Assembly: GCA_004560045.1 (NCBI GenBank)
Contig: SFWF01000076.1
Coordinates: forward strand, 1 to 6,061
Length of the DNA stretch: 6,061 nucleotides
Direction of reading: 5' to 3'
Source: a bacterium
GTDB lineage: Bacteria > Bacillota > Clostridia > Oscillospirales > Acutalibacteraceae
This document shows positions 5,153 through 6,061 of the stretch, piece by piece. Below the pieces are notes generated by a model. That model saw nothing but the letters and a program-made list of their open reading frames with translations. It searched no databases and was not told where the DNA came from. A program made the position numbers and the translations under genes. Within the stretch, counting starts at the first letter, position 1, and the number at the start of each line of letters is the position of its first letter.

Positions 5153-6061
5153 ACGGTACCTCCTGATCTAAAATTACGGTTGCGGAGCTTTGCGCCTTTT
5201 CACAATATCCGCAGACCCTGCAGTTTTTATCACAGCCGAGAACCTTCTCGGCAAATCCGACGGGAAGCTTTTTGTTTTCGATAACGGCGGGGTAAAATAT
5301 CCCCGCGTGGGAGGGCTCCAGCAGGTCGGGAAGATTGCCCGAATATGAGCCGCTTACATACGCCCGTATTATAGAGGAAAAGCTTCGGCTGACCCTCGTT
5401 GCAAGCTTAAGCCCGTCGAAATATTTTTCGTAGACCGATACCTCCTCGGGACGGATGAAATTAGTGACCCGAAGCCAGCTTCCTCTGTTATCTCCGCCTT
5501 CGAGCCAGGTATAGCACTGCCCCGAAAAGTCGTAGGCGTTGTCCCTTAGGCTTATTTCTCTTTCGTGAGAAACGAGGTTGTCGTGAAAGGTTCGTGCTGA
5601 GCAGAAATTTAAGCATCCGCTGTTGGCAAGGCCAAAGAGCTTTTTGCCCTTTTCGTCACACCATTCCCGCATCTCCTCGAGCCTGCCGCGGTCTCGGTTA
5701 AACTCACGCTTCATATAAAAGCTGTCGAAATGATCCGAAATATAGTCGGCGGCCAAGGGGGTTCCTATCTCCATATTCACCGATGCCCGAACCTCGGTAT
5801 CGGCGAAATTGTTCTTTATAAATTTGGCGATAACGGGGGAGGTCGTGGTAACCGCCGCAAGACCGAACTCCTCCTTAAGATGCTCTGCCGTATCTCCGAG
5901 CCTCAGGAAAAATTCTCGGGATAAAGCCTCGTCACCGTAGCAGTTACCGTTAAGCAGAAGATTCAGACGAAGCCCCGCTTTTTTCAGAATATAAAGGTCC
6001 CTTTCCTGCTTTTTTGCCGCCTCCTCTTCACTTTTCTGACGGCTGGCCTGCTCCATGGTCT
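5139..6061 (-). CDS. Peptidase-U32-family protein with C-terminal cysteine cluster; 5' end probably beyond the window
   Basis: The frame is open to the right edge, so the true start may lie outside. An ATG at 6056 would give 305 residues, and numbering here uses it. The first 20 residues (MEQASRQKSEEE..) are charged, look like the middle of a helix, and lead into LNLLLNGNCYG. U32 proteins usually have a strand-helix unit before this point, so I favour a truncated view over a real start at 6056. Family landmarks are the TTSPVIAKF segment, VRASVNMEIGT (89-99), FDSFYMKREFNRD (110-122) and the LANSGCLNFCSARTFHDN segment. Possible Fe-S ligands are C39, C148, C152 and C181. A second set, C275-x3-C279-x2-C282-x2-C285, lies near the C-terminus. 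Characterised U32 members (UbiU/UbiV, TrhP, RlhA) bind [4Fe-4S] and act in oxygen-independent hydroxylation, while others are annotated as proteases. This is the first visible gene of the cassette, overlapping the next by 14 nt. Confidence 0.8.
   Translation of the reverse strand, partial: TMEQASRQKSEEEAAKKQERDLYILKKAGLRLNLLLNGNCYGDEALSREFFLRLGDTAEHLKEEFGLAAVTTTSPVIAKFIKNNFADTEVRASVNMEIGTPLAADYISDHFDSFYMKREFNRDRGRLEEMREWCDEKGKKLFGLANSGCLNFCSARTFHDNLVSHEREISLRDNAYDFSGQCYTWLEGGDNRGSWLRVTNFIRPEEVSVYEKYFDGLKLATRVSRSFSSIIRAYVSGSYSGNLPDLLEPSHAGIFYPAVIENKKLPVGFAEKVLGCDKNCRVCGYCEKAQSSATVILDQEVPYAFK

Overview
All recognisable genes lie on the minus strand, so the window is transcribed from right to left. 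It looks like a piece of an anaerobic Firmicutes chromosome, probably Clostridia and possibly Oscillospiraceae-like. The signs are strong GGAGG-type ribosome binding sites, a near-consensus sigma-A promoter with AT-rich spacers, a Clostridia-style GMP synthase, and an unusual density of iron-sulfur cluster proteins. This assignment is from recognition only; no search was run.

In order of transcription, positions 6061 to 2219 hold a tight four-gene unit. It begins with a peptidase-U32-family protein whose 5' end lies outside the window. Three paralogous proteins follow, of the type usually labelled epoxyqueuosine reductase (QueG)-like or 4Fe-4S double-cluster proteins (361, 300 and 312 residues). 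The junctions are a 14-nt overlap, a 10-nt gap and a 4-nt ATGA overlap, so the four proteins are almost certainly co-translated. All three QueG-like proteins keep the eight cysteines for two [4Fe-4S] clusters but depart from true QueG in other motifs. I therefore do not think they are queuosine enzymes.

Positions 1977 to 2218 are a non-coding spacer. It holds a REP-like palindromic stretch, a likely promoter for the next gene, and a 15-bp-periodic repeat that could be an operator. Positions 1976 to 1116 encode an AraC-family regulator with a cupin-like sensor domain, which is a candidate regulator of the cassette upstream. Positions 996 to 1115 hold a weak terminator-like hairpin and an excellent sigma-A promoter with a short leader. 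That promoter drives guaA (995 to the left edge), a GMP synthase that lacks the glutamine amidotransferase domain. guaA is housekeeping and independent of the rest.

The part most worth attention is the U32 plus triple QueG-like cassette. Known U32 proteins (UbiU/UbiV, TrhP, RlhA) carry out or support oxygen-independent hydroxylations, while QueG and reductive dehalogenases perform cobalamin/Fe-S reductions. A unit combining one U32 protein with three divergent QueG relatives suggests an anaerobic redox or maturation pathway with an unknown substrate.
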